From Gilliamella sp. wkB7 (GTDB taxonomy: Bacteria > Pseudomonadota > Gammaproteobacteria > Enterobacterales > Orbaceae), in the NCBI RefSeq assembly GCF_001693435.1, contig NZ_CM004509.1, forward strand, positions 930,001 through 994,000: a stretch of DNA of 64,000 nt, in the 5' to 3' direction. The notes under the pieces are model-generated. The model had not been told where the DNA came from and ran no database searches. It was given only the letters and a program-made list of their open reading frames with translations. The position numbers and the translations under genes were made by a program. Positions 1 through 13,506 of the stretch are shown piece by piece (the stretch's first letter is position 1; every line of letters begins with the position of its first letter).

Positions 1-1687
1 TTTTACTATCACTGTATTTTTTTATTTTGGTTTTAAGTAAGCCCAAACCGGTTGTTAAATTTAAATTTTGTGTTGCCTGCCACTCAACATTAAATTCAGC
101 ACCATAAGTTATAGCTTTATCGGCATTAGCAATAGTGATACCGAGTGGATGAGAATACTCAATTTGCATATCTTTATAGTCGTTATAGAAAATATTGGTA
201 TTAATTTTTAAGCGTTTATCGTCTGAAAGCCAGCGGTGATAAAGTTCATAGTTCCAAAGATATTCAGTACCATAACTGTATGTTGAAAAAGGATAAGTAA
301 ATGTAATTCCAGCCCCTCCTGGATTATAACCACGAGCAATTTTAGCGCCAATACGCTGATCATCACTGATTAGATAAGCAATATCAAATTTCGGTAAGAA
401 AACATTTGTTTTATTATCATAATTTAAAAGAAATAAGCTACCACCTTTGCGGGTATGTTTTTCTTGCTCATAACGAGCTGATAGATTAACTTCGATAACA
501 TCAATTGGTTTAAAGGTAAACTCTCCTAAAACCGCTTTAGTTTTAGTAACGTCATGATAACGGTTGCGGACCCCTAATAAAATACTGTCATCTTGTGGTG
601 ACTGAAAATAAAATAGACCCAATAAACCTTTGTATGTACCATTGTTGTATCTTAAAATTGGCTGAACTTGCCATTTGTGCCCCTCAACTCTTGATGGTGC
701 TCCAGAAGGCAGAGAAAAACGGTCATGAATATAATTTGAATAAACAACTTTATTTTCAAATTCCCATGTATCATTAAATTGATAACCTGCATCCCAAATT
801 GTGCTTGAAGTCCGAATTTTGAATACAGAGCGATAGGTATCATAATCTGTTGTAGGCTTAAACTCACCCTGAGGATTTCGTGAATCTATATGTTTAAAGG
901 TTAAACGGCTATAAAAATCTGGCAAAGATGAAGGTAACCAAAGTAATTTAGCCTTAGTTGTGGTGGTTTTAAATTTCCTTGAATCACCTGCTGGATGATA
1001 ATTTGCTAAATGTTCATAAGATTTACGACCTTGATCATCAACCGTAAAACGAAAGAGTAATTGCTCATCAACTAATGGACCAGACAGCATGGCAGCAAAT
1101 TGACGTTTATTTTGATTACCATAATCCGTTTTTGCTGCCGCTTCAAATTTATTGATGGGATCATTACTTTGCATAACAATAGCGCCAGCTATAGAATTAC
1201 GTCCTTGAGCATAACTTTGTGGTCCACGATAAACTTCGACTTGCTTGATATCCCATAGCGATTTAGTTGCGAACGCTAATTCATTATAATTAGAATTATC
1301 ACCATCAACTTGTACATTAACTCTAGGGCGTGCACCCGCTAAAAAAGATATTGCACCATGAGCTGATGAGCCCTCAACACCTCGAATTGTGGGTAATTGA
1401 TTACCTAATCCGGTTTCTAATATATTGGAAGTTTGTTTAAGTACAGTTGTTAAAGAGTAAAGATCGGGACGTCTTTCGATATCCTTATTGATTATAACAC
1501 TTAAACTTGAACTCGTTTGTAATTCACTACGTTGTACCCCTTCACCAATAACAGTGATCGTGTCCAATTTATCTTTTTCACTATCTTCCTTGATATCTTT
1601 GATATTACTTTCAGCTAGAACAATAGAACTATAACAACTCATAAGGCACAAACTAAATAGACTAAATTTTGCAGTTATTTTTTTCAT
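1..1687 (-). CDS. TonB-dependent outer-membrane receptor, N-terminal part (runs off the left edge)
   Basis: Translated by eye from the complement, the reading frame is open from an ATG at 1687 to the window edge, about 562 codons. It starts with a signal peptide (hydrophobic stretch ending LA-ES near residue 27), then a TonB-box-like segment (DTITVIG) and a plug domain with typical motifs (TIRGVEG, VEVYRGPQSYAQGRNSIAGA). Alternating beta-barrel sequence follows. Such receptors import ferric siderophores, haem or other ligands across the outer membrane using TonB energy. The substrate cannot be read from the sequence. A Fur-box-like site 18-36 bases upstream of the start suggests iron repression, so a ferric-siderophore role is likely. 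The C-terminal barrel lies outside the window. The ribosome binding site is weak. Confidence 0.88.
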   Translation of the reverse strand, partial: MKKITAKFSLFSLCLMSCYSSIVLAESNIKDIKEDSEKDKLDTITVIGEGVQRSELQTSSSLSVIINKDIERRPDLYSLTTVLKQTSNILETGLGNQLPTIRGVEGSSAHGAISFLAGARPRVNVQVDGDNSNYNELAFATKSLWDIKQVEVYRGPQSYAQGRNSIAGAIVMQSNDPINKFEAAAKTDYGNQNKRQFAAMLSGPLVDEQLLFRFTVDDQGRKSYEHLANYHPAGDSRKFKTTTTKAKLLWLPSSLPDFYSRLTFKHIDSRNPQGEFKPTTDYDTYRSVFKIRTSSTIWDAGYQFNDTWEFENKVVYSNYIHDRFSLPSGAPSRVEGHKWQVQPILRYNNGTYKGLLGLFYFQSPQDDSILLGVRNRYHDVTKTKAVLGEFTFKPIDVIEVNLSARYEQEKHTRKGGSLFLLNYDNKTNVFLPKFDIAYLISDDQRIGAKIARGYNPGGAGITFTYPFSTYSYGTEYLWNYELYHRWLSDDKRLKINTNIFYNDYKDMQIEYSHPLGITIANADKAITYGAEFNVEWQATQNLNLTTGLGLLKTKIKKYSDSK

Positions 1688-1704
1688 CCGAACACACTAA
1701 AGTT

Positions 1705-1723
1705 GATAATGATTTTCATTTGC
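1705..1723 (-). promoter_or_regulatory. Fur-box-like operator upstream of the TonB-dependent receptor
   Basis: The 19 bases match the Fur consensus GATAATGATAATCATTATC at 15 of 19 positions by direct comparison. The site lies just before the receptor start, as expected for iron-dependent repression. Binding is inferred. Confidence 0.65.
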
Positions 1724-1843
1724 AATCTTATAGATTAAAAAATAAGCTGTCAAATAACTAATTAGAATTAAAAAACAATATTAAATTAATTTGTTTTTAG
1801 TCAATTTAAATAAATAAGATTTATACTAACTAATCAATTGGAA

Positions 1844-1872
1844 TAAAAAAACCCCAGATAAACTAGGGTTTT
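1844..1872 (-). terminator. Rho-independent terminator after aspD
   Basis: AAAACCC (1848-1854) pairs with GGGTTTT (1866-1872), with two further inner pairs after one mismatch. On the minus strand the stem is followed by a T tract. It sits 34 bases after the aspD stop. Confidence 0.75.
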
Positions 1873-1905
1873 ATAAGTAATCAGATTAATAAATTAAATG
1901 ATTAA

Positions 1906-5236
<3,331 letters not shown>

Positions 5237-5678
5237 AATAATTGTCCTCAAGCGCTATGATTAATGATTTATAGAAAAGATAAATAAAGGAATGGAACGA
5301 TATTCACGGGAATATATGAATATGACTATATATTAAACTTCAATGCAAAGAATAGAAAGTTAATTTTAACGATTAATGTTATTGCTAGAAAGTAACGAAG
5401 TCCTTAGAAAAAATGAGATGAATAAATACGAAGAGATATTAAACTTAAAAATAGGCAACATTCATTGAGATACCTATCGATTACCAAAATTTTAAATAAA
5501 AGGATGACTAATTTATAGGGGCGGTAAATAGAACAAAATATTTTATTTCTTTAATAATTATTTTTTATGAATAGTTAAAATAATTATTCAAATTTGAATT
5601 TAAGTGTAATAAACAATAAAAAACCCGCAGAAGCGGGTTATTTTTAAATAATTGAATAAACAATTATTGCATAAATGA
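5237..5678. other. intergenic region upstream of aspT
   Basis: About 440 A/T-rich bases without a credible gene. It must hold the promoter of the minus-strand asp operon. I see no clear operator. The left end holds the terminator of the neighbouring exported-protein gene. Confidence 0.5.
5615..5639 (-). terminator. Rho-independent terminator after the exported protein gene
   Basis: AACCCGC (5622-5628), loop AGAA, GCGGGTT (5633-5639). On the minus strand the stem is followed by a run of T. It lies about 40 bases after the stop of the 338-residue exported protein. Confidence 0.8.
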
Positions 5679-6695
5679 TTATTCTAGACCCGATTTGAAA
5701 TACTTAACTAACAGAGCATTTAATGTTGATAGTTTCTTGATTTTAACAATAGTTTTTGAATCTATCTTCTTTTCCACATTTTTTCGTGAACCATAAAATC
5801 TCACTTTCACATCATTTTTATCATTAAGTGAATTAATATAAGATACAAATTGATTATTTAGAATAAATTTAGTCCACTCATATACAGTGGTGCCACTTTT
5901 ACTTTTGAAAGTTAAATCACTTGATGGCTCATATATATTATCGTTTTGTAATATTTTAAAATTATCAATGAATAATCGTTCCTTGCCGCTAAATATGGCA
6001 GTAACGGTTGTCGTATATAATTTTTCTTTAAAAATAAAGGTTTCTATACTCAAAGGTTCGCTTTTGAACTCGATCTTAATGAGATTATTTTGAGAATTAT
6101 AGGTAAAATTGATATTATCAGTACTAATAATATCAAGGAATTGATGTAAATCATCTGGATTAGTTATTTTTTCTGATAGGGAAAAAAGCCCATTAAGATT
6201 AGCGATGTGTAATCTTAGACCATTTGAAAACGTGATGATATAAATATCTTTCAATTTTGGATCTGTTTCTACCTTAGCCACATATAAATCGTCTATATTG
6301 GGAAATTTAATTTCTTTTAGCTTCTCAATCTCATCTAATCGCTTTTGATAATTTTTTATACTCACTATCTGATCATAAGAATTGAGATCATTAAGATAAA
6401 GAACTTCTCCATTTTTCAAAACTATCTTAAAGTAAATTTTATTTCCAACTTTGACCTCTTTGTCCAAATAACCTTCCATTCCGTTATATTTTTTGTAAGA
6501 AGGATAAAATAGTGAACGTGAATTTGGTTCAGAATATAACCCACTGTATTTCTTTAGGTTAATAGCATCAGCAGAATATTGATCAAAAACAAAAATATCT
6601 TTATCTGCTGGATTATATTTTTCTTTTTTTATTGCAGATGAAGAAAATGAAACAACACTTAATATAAGAAATAAATAACAAAAAACCTTTTTCAT
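5679..6695 (-). CDS. exported protein of unknown function
   Basis: The 338-residue product starts with a clear Sec signal peptide (MKKVFCYLFLILSVVSFSSS, then A), so it is periplasmic or outer-membrane associated. No lipobox cysteine follows the hydrophobic core. I do not recognise a family. The mature part is rich in Lys, Asn, Asp and aromatic residues and looks like beta-strand-rich repeats of about 60-70 residues. Examples are the VGNKIYFKIVLKNGEVLYLN segment near residue 82 and a similar IYIITFSNGLRLHIANL segment near 155. It forms a single-gene unit with its own terminator, unrelated in function to its neighbours. The codon use is more A/T-rich than in sohB, which may point to a lineage-specific or acquired gene. 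Confidence 0.75.
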   Translation of the reverse strand: MKKVFCYLFLILSVVSFSSSAIKKEKYNPADKDIFVFDQYSADAINLKKYSGLYSEPNSRSLFYPSYKKYNGMEGYLDKEVKVGNKIYFKIVLKNGEVLYLNDLNSYDQIVSIKNYQKRLDEIEKLKEIKFPNIDDLYVAKVETDPKLKDIYIITFSNGLRLHIANLNGLFSLSEKITNPDDLHQFLDIISTDNINFTYNSQNNLIKIEFKSEPLSIETFIFKEKLYTTTVTAIFSGKERLFIDNFKILQNDNIYEPSSDLTFKSKSGTTVYEWTKFILNNQFVSYINSLNDKNDVKVRFYGSRKNVEKKIDSKTIVKIKKLSTLNALLVKYFKSGLE

Positions 6696-6929
6696 ACCAT
6701 CATTATCCTTAATCCTTTTTATTTTTTGGTAATAGTATGTTATTTAAGCTTTTTTGGCAATAAAAAATCCCATTCCTATCCAGAATTTTGAATGAATAGA
6801 TAAAATAGATAAAAAGGATAATGGTCGGTAATATTTTTTATTAGTGAAGTTTAAGTAAGCCGTTATCAAAGCTGGAATATTTACTTATATTTAATGAATA
6901 AACATCTCAATTTTACAGAATAAAGAAAA

Positions 6930-6944
6930 GGGCTATTAAAGCCC
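6930..6944 (-). terminator. Rho-independent terminator overlapping the sohB stop
   Basis: GGGCT/AGCCC hairpin with a five-base loop. On the minus strand it is followed by TTTTCTTT. The sohB stop codon lies inside the stem-loop. Confidence 0.65.
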
Positions 6945-8051
6945 ATTTCCTTGTCTAAACAATAATCTTTCAACATTTTTGACCACATTTTTAGAGATTC
7001 TTTCAGACAGCTTTTGTTTACGTTGGAAACTGACTGAGATAATTTTATGTGTATCAAGATGCGATAAAATAAAATCATCACTGGTGCTGATTTCGTCCAC
7101 TAAGCCTTTATCTTTTGCTTGGGCTGCAAACCAGTGTTCACCTGTTGCCACTTGCTCAATATCAACATTAGGACGATACTCTTTAACAAAATCTTTGAAT
7201 AATAGATGAGTCTCTTCTAATTCTTGCTTAAATTTCTGACGTCCTTCATCTGTGTTTTCACCAAACATCGTCAATGTACGTTTATATTCACCGGCTGTTT
7301 GTAGTTCGATATCGACATCATGTTTTTTAAGTAAGCGGTTAAAGTTTGGAATTTGAGCAACTACACCAATTGAGCCTACAATAGCAAACGGCGCAGCAAC
7401 AATTTTATTGGCGGTACACGCCATCATATAACCGCCACTTGCAGCCACTTTGTCAACGACAGCAGTAAAAGGAATATTGCGCGTTCTAAAACGTAATAAT
7501 TGTGAAGCCGCTAATCCATAACCGTGAACAACACCACCAGGGCTTTCTAGTTTAATGACGACTTGATCTTCTGGTTTGATAATAGCAAGAATGGCTGTGA
7601 TCTCTTGACGTAACTCTTCAACCTCATGTGCATCCATACTACCGTTAAATGATAAAACAAACAGCTTAGGTTTGACACCATTGGCGGTTGCAATCTTTGT
7701 TTGTGTGTTAGAGTTATCATCAATGTTTGCACCAGCAACTTGGTTACTATTTTTATCCTGTTTCTGTTTCTGTTTTTGTTTGATGGCTAATTTTGCCTGC
7801 TTTTTCTCAAATTTTTTCTGTTTTTTAAGATCTTTCGTATATTGCTTAGCTTCAAGTTCATCCATGCTCGACATCAATATATCATCTTTAATTTGCTCAT
7901 ATTCCTGACTAATGTCTTTAACAGATAAACGTCCCGCAACGGTTGATAATTTGCGACGTTGACTTAATATAAAAATAAGAATAGACAAAATAGCAATTAC
8001 CACTGTTGCTGTTTCTGCCAAGAAGAGAGCATACTGTGAAAACCAATTCAT
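6936..8051 (-). CDS. sohB: inner-membrane S49 family protease SohB
   Basis: The 371-residue product has one N-terminal membrane helix (about residues 8-28), a lysine/glutamine-rich linker (about 75-105, KKQKKFEKKQAK and similar) and a C-terminal S49 serine protease domain. The nucleophile serine lies in DKVAASGGYMMA (near 205), and the likely general-base lysine lies in AGEYKRTLTMFGEN (near 260). SohB is a periplasm-facing membrane peptidase related to signal peptide peptidase SppA. Escherichia coli SohB is about 349 residues; the difference lies mostly in the charged linker. AAGGA stands before the ATG. It is a single-gene unit with its own terminator. Confidence 0.93.
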   Translation of the reverse strand: MNWFSQYALFLAETATVVIAILSILIFILSQRRKLSTVAGRLSVKDISQEYEQIKDDILMSSMDELEAKQYTKDLKKQKKFEKKQAKLAIKQKQKQKQDKNSNQVAGANIDDNSNTQTKIATANGVKPKLFVLSFNGSMDAHEVEELRQEITAILAIIKPEDQVVIKLESPGGVVHGYGLAASQLLRFRTRNIPFTAVVDKVAASGGYMMACTANKIVAAPFAIVGSIGVVAQIPNFNRLLKKHDVDIELQTAGEYKRTLTMFGENTDEGRQKFKQELEETHLLFKDFVKEYRPNVDIEQVATGEHWFAAQAKDKGLVDEISTSDDFILSHLDTHKIISVSFQRKQKLSERISKNVVKNVERLLFRQGNGL

Positions 8052-8204
8052 TTAACAATTTTCCTTTGATTGAATGTATTGCATTATTATAACAATATAA
8101 TTAAGAATTGTGCCGAAAATCGACAAAGATAAAATTGTCGCTTTATTCGGCAATTTAAATTATTTATACTGATACTTCAAAATTATAATTAAATGAGAAT
8201 TACT

Positions 8205-9905
8205 ATGTCCTTACGTCCAATTACTGAAATTGCAGAGCAATATAATATTCCTGAACAATACGTTTTACCTTATGGTAAACATGTCGCAAAAATCGATTTA
8301 TCTATTCTTAAATCAAATCAAAACAAACCAAAAGGTAAATTGATATTAGTTACCGCCATTACCCCAACCCCTCTTGGTGAAGGTAAAACCGTTAATACAA
8401 TTGGACTGAGTGAAGGATTAAATTACATTGGTAAAACAGCCATAGCCTGTATTCGTCAACCAAGTTTAGGTCCGGTGTTTGGTGTAAAAGGTGGTGCTGC
8501 CGGTGGTGGTCAGGCCGAAGTTTTACCTATGGAAACGTTAAATTTACATTTAACTGGTGATATTCACGCTATCACTGCGGCTCATGATTTGGCATCAGCT
8601 GCATTAGATGCACGCCTTTATCATGAAGAACGTTTGGGCGATGAGTTTACTGCACAAACGGGTTTACAACGTTTAAATATTGATGTTAATCGTATTGTTT
8701 GGAAACGTGTTATCGATCATAATGATCGTGCATTACGTCATATCAATGTTGGCGTTGGTGGTGGTGTAAATGGTATTGAACGCCGTGATGGTTTTGAAAT
8801 TACTGCTGCATCAGAACTGATGGCAATTTTAGCATTAGCGTCTGATTTACATGACATGCGTGCTCGTATTGGTCGAATTATTTTAGCCTATAATACTCAA
8901 GGTGAACCTATTACCGCAGAACAACTTGAAGTTGCTGGTGCAATGACGGTACTATTAAAAAATGCCATCAATCCGAATTTAATGCAAACCGTCGAACATA
9001 CCCCTGTATTAATTCATGCCGGACCTTTTGCTAATATTGCCCATGGTAACTCTTCTGTGATTGCTGATCGCATTGCTTTGCAACTTGCTGATTATGTTAT
9101 TACTGAAGCTGGATTTGGATCGGATATGGGTATGGAAAAATTCTTCAATATCAAATATCGTCAAGCAGGTATCAAAGCATCTTGTGTGGTGTTAGTTGCA
9201 ACCGTACGCAGCCTTAAATCAAACAGTGGTAAATATAACATTAAACCAGGACAAGCCATTCCAAAAGAGATATCAGAATCGAATGTCGAACTACTCGAAA
9301 TTGGTGCCGCTAACTTAGCATGGCATATTAACAATGCGAAAAGTTATGGTTTACAGGTGATTGTTGCTATCAACCGTTTTCCTCATGATAGTGATGAAGA
9401 ACTTGCTTTCTTACAAAAATATGCCATTGAACATGGTGCGTTTGCTTGTGAAGTTAGTGAAGTATTTACCCAAGGCGGTAAAGGTGCTGAAAAACTGGCA
9501 CACCATGTTATTAAAGCGTGTGATATGCCAAGTGAAATTAAGCTACCTTATCCAGATAACATGCCTTTAATCGATAAAATTCAAACAATGGTAAAAAAAT
9601 ATGGTGCCAACAAAGCGAATCTTTCTGAAAAGGCGCTCGAAAATATCAAAGAGATTGAAGCATTAAAACTGGATCATCTACCTCTTTGTATTGCCAAAAC
9701 CCCCATGTCAATCAGTGCTGATGCGAATTTAAAAAATGTACCAACTGATTTTGATGTTGATATCAGTCATTTAGCGATTTCTGCTGGTGCTGGATTTATT
9801 CGCGTTTATGCTGGTAATGTTATGACGATGCCGGGACTTGGTACTAATCCAGCTTATCGACAAATTGATATTGACAAGGATGGTAATATTGTAGGTTTAA
9901 GTTAA
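8205..9905 (+). CDS. fhs: formate--tetrahydrofolate ligase
   Basis: The 566-residue enzyme makes 10-formyl-tetrahydrofolate from formate, tetrahydrofolate and ATP in the cytosol, feeding purine and formyl-methionine synthesis. The family motif [10 protein letters not shown] (P-loop like, near residue 55) is present, as are [19 protein letters not shown] and EAGFGSDMG. Length fits the family (about 555-570). An in-frame ATG at 8193 gives a product four residues longer. I prefer 8205 (MSLRPITEI) because GAGA lies at suitable distance. The stop overlaps the start of the downstream ferredoxin gene by one base (TAATG), indicating translational coupling. Confidence 0.95.
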   Translation: MSLRPITEIAEQYNIPEQYVLPYGKHVAKIDLSILKSNQNKPKGKLILVTAITPTPLGEGKTVNTIGLSEGLNYIGKTAIACIRQPSLGPVFGVKGGAAGGGQAEVLPMETLNLHLTGDIHAITAAHDLASAALDARLYHEERLGDEFTAQTGLQRLNIDVNRIVWKRVIDHNDRALRHINVGVGGGVNGIERRDGFEITAASELMAILALASDLHDMRARIGRIILAYNTQGEPITAEQLEVAGAMTVLLKNAINPNLMQTVEHTPVLIHAGPFANIAHGNSSVIADRIALQLADYVITEAGFGSDMGMEKFFNIKYRQAGIKASCVVLVATVRSLKSNSGKYNIKPGQAIPKEISESNVELLEIGAANLAWHINNAKSYGLQVIVAINRFPHDSDEELAFLQKYAIEHGAFACEVSEVFTQGGKGAEKLAHHVIKACDMPSEIKLPYPDNMPLIDKIQTMVKKYGANKANLSEKALENIKEIEALKLDHLPLCIAKTPMSISADANLKNVPTDFDVDISHLAISAGAGFIRVYAGNVMTMPGLGTNPAYRQIDIDKDGNIVGLS

Positions 9906-10324
9906 TGCAAGAAGTTATTATGCAAACCAAACAACAATATAAAGCTTTTATTGATGAAGAAAATTGTATTGGCTGTGGCAAATGTATTCGCGTTTGCCCG
10001 ACCGATGCCATTGTCGGCAGTAAACAAGTATTACACACCATATTACCGCAGTTATGTACTTCGTGCAGTAATTGCATCAATACTTGCCCAACAGACTGTA
10101 TTACATTAAGTACCTTAGGTACAGCGCTAAGTGAAAATGAAGAATTACAACTCACTGAGAAAAAACAGCAACGATTAAATTACAATCAACTTGTGCCACC
10201 AACCATACTATTTCCGCGCACAATGGCTGTTAATCACAGTAACCAAACGAGTCAACAAGATCGTAAACAATCTATTGCTGATGCGATTGCCAGAGTTAAA
10301 GCAAAAAAAAACCTCGCTAAATAG
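9905..10324 (+). CDS. small ferredoxin-type protein with two [4Fe-4S] motifs, RnfB-like
   Basis: The 139-residue product carries two 4Fe-4S cysteine patterns: CIGCGKCIRVCP near residue 20 and CTSCSNCINTCP near 50. The surrounding sequence (FIDEENCIGCGKC, PTDAIVG, LHTILPQLCTSC) resembles the ferredoxin part of RnfB, the Rnf complex subunit that passes electrons from NADH or ferredoxin. The N-terminal membrane anchor of RnfB is absent, so this is a stand-alone soluble form. The C-terminal 60 residues are polar and unassigned. A second ATG at 9920 is an alternative start. The one-base overlap with fhs suggests a joint function with one-carbon or formate metabolism, but no partner enzyme is seen. 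The stop lies inside the terminator stem. Confidence 0.85.
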   Translation: MQEVIMQTKQQYKAFIDEENCIGCGKCIRVCPTDAIVGSKQVLHTILPQLCTSCSNCINTCPTDCITLSTLGTALSENEELQLTEKKQQRLNYNQLVPPTILFPRTMAVNHSNQTSQQDRKQSIADAIARVKAKKNLAK

Positions 10325-10336
10325 CGAGGTTTTTTA
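10309..10336. terminator. bidirectional Rho-independent terminator
   Basis: AACCTCGCTA pairs with TAGCGAGGTT around a two-base loop, with A's before and T's after. It can end the fhs-ferredoxin transcript on the plus strand and typA on the minus strand. The ferredoxin stop codon lies within it. Confidence 0.9.
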
Positions 10337-10385
10337 TTCAGTAATTATAACCTGTTATTGATTCATTACAGATTATTCACCAAGG

Positions 10386-12212
10386 TTAGTCTTTATTATT
10401 GTTTCTAAACGCACGTTTACGATCATTCTCAGTTAAATGACGTTTACGTAAACGGATAGACAGTGGTGTTACTTCAACTAATTCATCATCATCAATAAAT
10501 TCTAACGCTTGTTCCAATGACATTTTAACTGGTGGTGAAAGTGTTGTTGCTTCATCAGTACCTGATGCACGCATATTAGTTAATTTCTTACCTGTTAAAC
10601 AGTTAACGGTTAAATCATTTGAACGTGTATGAATACCAATAATTTGACCTTCATAAACTTCAGCACCATGACCTAAGAATAATTTACCACGATCTTGCAA
10701 GCTATAAAGCGCATAAGCTAGTGCTTTACCCGTACCGTTTGAAATCATAACACCATTAATTCGTTGACCAATTTCGCCTGGGCGTACATCGTCATAATGA
10801 CTAAAGGTAGAATAAAGCAAACCAGTACCAGATGTCATCGTCATAAATTCAGTTCTAAAACCGATAAGACCACGGCTTGGAATGACATAATCTAAACGCA
10901 CACGACCTTTACCATCAGGTAACATATTGGTTAGATCACCTTTACGTAAACCAAGTGCTTCCATCACAGAACCTTGATGTTGTTCTTCAATATCAAGAGT
11001 TACTTGTTCAAATGGTTCTTGTCTTTTACCGTCGATCTCTTTGAAGATTACTTTAGGACGAGAAACCCCAAGTTCATAACCTTCACGGCGCATATTTTCA
11101 ATTAACACTGATAAGTGTAATTCACCACGACCAGACACTCTAAATGCATCAGGATCTGGTGTTTCTTCAACTCGAAGTGCCACATTATGTACAAGCTCTT
11201 TCTTCAAGCGCTCAAGGATTTGGCGAGAAGTTACAAATTTACCTTCTTTACCTGCAAACGGCGAGCTATTAACATTAAAGAACATCGTAACAGTTGGTTC
11301 ATCAACGGTTAATGGAGGTAGCGCTTCAACACAACTGTTATCACAAATCGTGTCAGAAATACCTAATTCACCAAGACCAGTTAACGCAATAATATCGCCC
11401 GCTTCGGCAACTTCTGCTTCATAACGTTGTAAGCCTAAATGACCTAGTACTTGCCCAACTTTACCAGTACGTTTATTACCTTCACTATCAACAATAGTTA
11501 CTTGTTGATTTGGTTTTACGCGACCACGTTTGATTCGACCAATACCAATTACCCCAACATAATTATTGTAATCAAGTTGAGAAATTTGCATTTGGAATGG
11601 TCCATCTAAATCAACTTTTGGTGGCTCAACATGTTTAACGATTGCTTCAAATAATGGCGTCATATCTTCAGCCATATCTTCATGATCTAAACCAGCGATC
11701 CCCATTAATGCAGAAGCATAAACAATAGGGAAATCGAGCTGTTCGTCAGTTGCACCTAAATTTACAAACAGATCGAATACTTGATCAACAACCCAATCAG
11801 GACGAGCGCCCGGACGGTCAACTTTATTAATAACCACAATTGGTTTTAAACCATAAGCAAACGCTTTTTGCGTTACAAAACGGGTTTGAGGCATTGGTCC
11901 ATCCATCGCATCAACTAACAGTAATACTGAGTCGACCATTGACATAACACGTTCAACTTCACCACCAAAATCAGCATGGCCTGGGGTATCAACGATATTG
12001 ATACGATAATCGTTCCAGTCAATTGCTGTATTTTTAGCTAAAATAGTAATACCACGCTCTTTTTCAAGCGCATTAGAATCCATTATACGTTCGTTGTCGT
12101 CACCACGCAGATTATCTAGCGTACCTGACTGTTTTAATAATTTATCAACCAAAGTTGTTTTACCATGGTCAACGTGCGCAATAATGGCAATATTTCTTAA
12201 ATTTTCAATCAC
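10386..12212 (-). CDS. typA: ribosome-associated GTPase TypA/BipA
   Basis: The 608-residue translational GTPase has the G1 motif [10 protein letters not shown] near residue 12, the [15 protein letters not shown] segment near 75 and [10 protein letters not shown] near 130. EF-G-like domains and the BipA-specific C-terminal domain follow. Family length is about 605-610. TypA binds the ribosome and is needed for 50S assembly and growth at low temperature or under stress. It lies on the same strand as hemG, about 155 bases downstream, with an FNR/CRP-like palindrome in the gap. Confidence 0.97.
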   Translation of the reverse strand: MIENLRNIAIIAHVDHGKTTLVDKLLKQSGTLDNLRGDDNERIMDSNALEKERGITILAKNTAIDWNDYRINIVDTPGHADFGGEVERVMSMVDSVLLLVDAMDGPMPQTRFVTQKAFAYGLKPIVVINKVDRPGARPDWVVDQVFDLFVNLGATDEQLDFPIVYASALMGIAGLDHEDMAEDMTPLFEAIVKHVEPPKVDLDGPFQMQISQLDYNNYVGVIGIGRIKRGRVKPNQQVTIVDSEGNKRTGKVGQVLGHLGLQRYEAEVAEAGDIIALTGLGELGISDTICDNSCVEALPPLTVDEPTVTMFFNVNSSPFAGKEGKFVTSRQILERLKKELVHNVALRVEETPDPDAFRVSGRGELHLSVLIENMRREGYELGVSRPKVIFKEIDGKRQEPFEQVTLDIEEQHQGSVMEALGLRKGDLTNMLPDGKGRVRLDYVIPSRGLIGFRTEFMTMTSGTGLLYSTFSHYDDVRPGEIGQRINGVMISNGTGKALAYALYSLQDRGKLFLGHGAEVYEGQIIGIHTRSNDLTVNCLTGKKLTNMRASGTDEATTLSPPVKMSLEQALEFIDDDELVEVTPLSIRLRKRHLTENDRKRAFRNNNKD

Positions 12213-12278
12213 AATTAAAATCCCAATTAGGAGATAGATTCTTTAGGCGCGATATTGTACACCTTTTTAGCCCAAATG

Positions 12279-12292
12279 TTGATCTATATCAC
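12279..12292 (-). promoter_or_regulatory. possible FNR-type (or CRP-like) site upstream of typA
   Basis: The bases TTGATCTATATCAC match the FNR pattern TTGAT-N4-ATCAA at nine of ten fixed positions. They also resemble a weak CRP half-palindrome. The site lies about 67 bases upstream of typA and downstream of hemG. This is pattern matching only. Confidence 0.35.
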
Positions 12293-12367
12293 AAAGTTTA
12301 TTTAAAAGAGCATTATCATTTGATAAAGTCAGAAAAATAATAATCTATTTTGACAAGAAGTTTCAGG

Positions 12368-12901
12368 TTAACTACACGTTTGAGTATAAAATAGTGCTGC
12401 AAATTGATCGACTTTAGCCCAATCAGTATATTCAATGATAGGTTTAGTCACATCTGTATCACCTTTACCTAACCACATAATGAAACGAACCATATTACGG
12501 TCAAACCAATTATATTTTGGATAATAAAGGGCTCCAGCAAAAACGGCTTTAATGGTTGGTTGCCATGAAATTTTAGCTAAGAATTTTCTTGTATATGAAT
12601 TCGTTTCAGGGGTATTTTTATGCGGCTTTCTGGCTACAACATTCACACCAAAAAAGCCTGATCTCATTTTATTTAATTGCTGATAATTATCATCAATAAA
12701 TTTTTTCATTACTTTACTATAAAATCCATAACGAATAGAACAACCCAACAAAACGGCTTGGTACTTGGTAAGATCGATATTAGTACTAGGTAAAAGCTCA
12801 ATCACATCACAATCACATTTACTGGCTAGTTGATTTTCGATGCGCTGCATAATTTTAAATGTTTGCTTTTCGTGAGTAGTATAGAGTAATAAAACTTTCA
12901 T
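12368..12901 (-). CDS. hemG: menaquinone-dependent protoporphyrinogen IX dehydrogenase
   Basis: The 177-residue flavodoxin-fold protein begins with the FMN-phosphate-binding segment MKVLLLYTTHEKQT. It contains the HemG long-insert region (ARKPHKNTPETNSYTRKFL near residue 92) and KYNWFDRNMVRFIMWLGKG near 128, which is typical of HemG. It oxidises protoporphyrinogen IX to protoporphyrin IX in haem synthesis and passes electrons to respiratory quinones at the inner membrane. Length matches E. coli HemG (181). A 33-base segment at its 3' end recurs next to the CRISPR locus (see 47958-47990). Confidence 0.93.
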   Translation of the reverse strand: MKVLLLYTTHEKQTFKIMQRIENQLASKCDCDVIELLPSTNIDLTKYQAVLLGCSIRYGFYSKVMKKFIDDNYQQLNKMRSGFFGVNVVARKPHKNTPETNSYTRKFLAKISWQPTIKAVFAGALYYPKYNWFDRNMVRFIMWLGKGDTDVTKPIIEYTDWAKVDQFAALFYTQTCS

Positions 12902-13506
12902 TTTTTAAATTTCCTTTTAAAGGGTTTATACCTGCCTCTTTTTAATTCATTTGATAGTGGTTAACTGATTATAAGGATTGCAAGCGTAAACTATTATATA
13001 TAAACATTGAAAATTAATCAGTATTTTATCTGTAGTTATATCATCACAACTCAGTAAGTACGACTAACTTGATTCCCCTTTTTGGGAATTTATTATCTTT
13101 TTTGTTTAAAAAGTAGAATATAGATTGGAACAATTTTCAATTGATACATGGATTGAGGTTATCGGTTGTTTGAGCGTTAGCCAAGCATTTTAGATAAGTT
13201 ATAATAACTTTCTTATCGTCCTTATCGTTTTTTATATAACTTTGGATAGATCTTAATGGAAACAACCTCCATTGCTTTTTTATTAGTCATCTAAATATTG
13301 CCTCTATTTTTTATCGAAATTGAAATCTCGACTTAAGTCTTGAATCTATATTGATAATATTTTTTAGAATCTAATTTCACAATTAAAAGAGATAATAATA
13401 AAACTACATCTAACTTTTTTTATGATAAAAATTAATAAATTGTGGATGATTTAATAAAAAACTTTGATTATAGTATTATGCTAATTTAACCTGAGCGGAA
13501 ATAAAT
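12902..13506. other. intergenic region between divergent hemG and glmU
   Basis: About 600 A/T-rich bases with no credible gene on either strand. It must carry the divergent promoters. An A/T-rich segment with TATTATG-like -10 elements lies about 25-30 bases before glmU. I see no clear operator, repeat or RNA gene. Confidence 0.4.
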
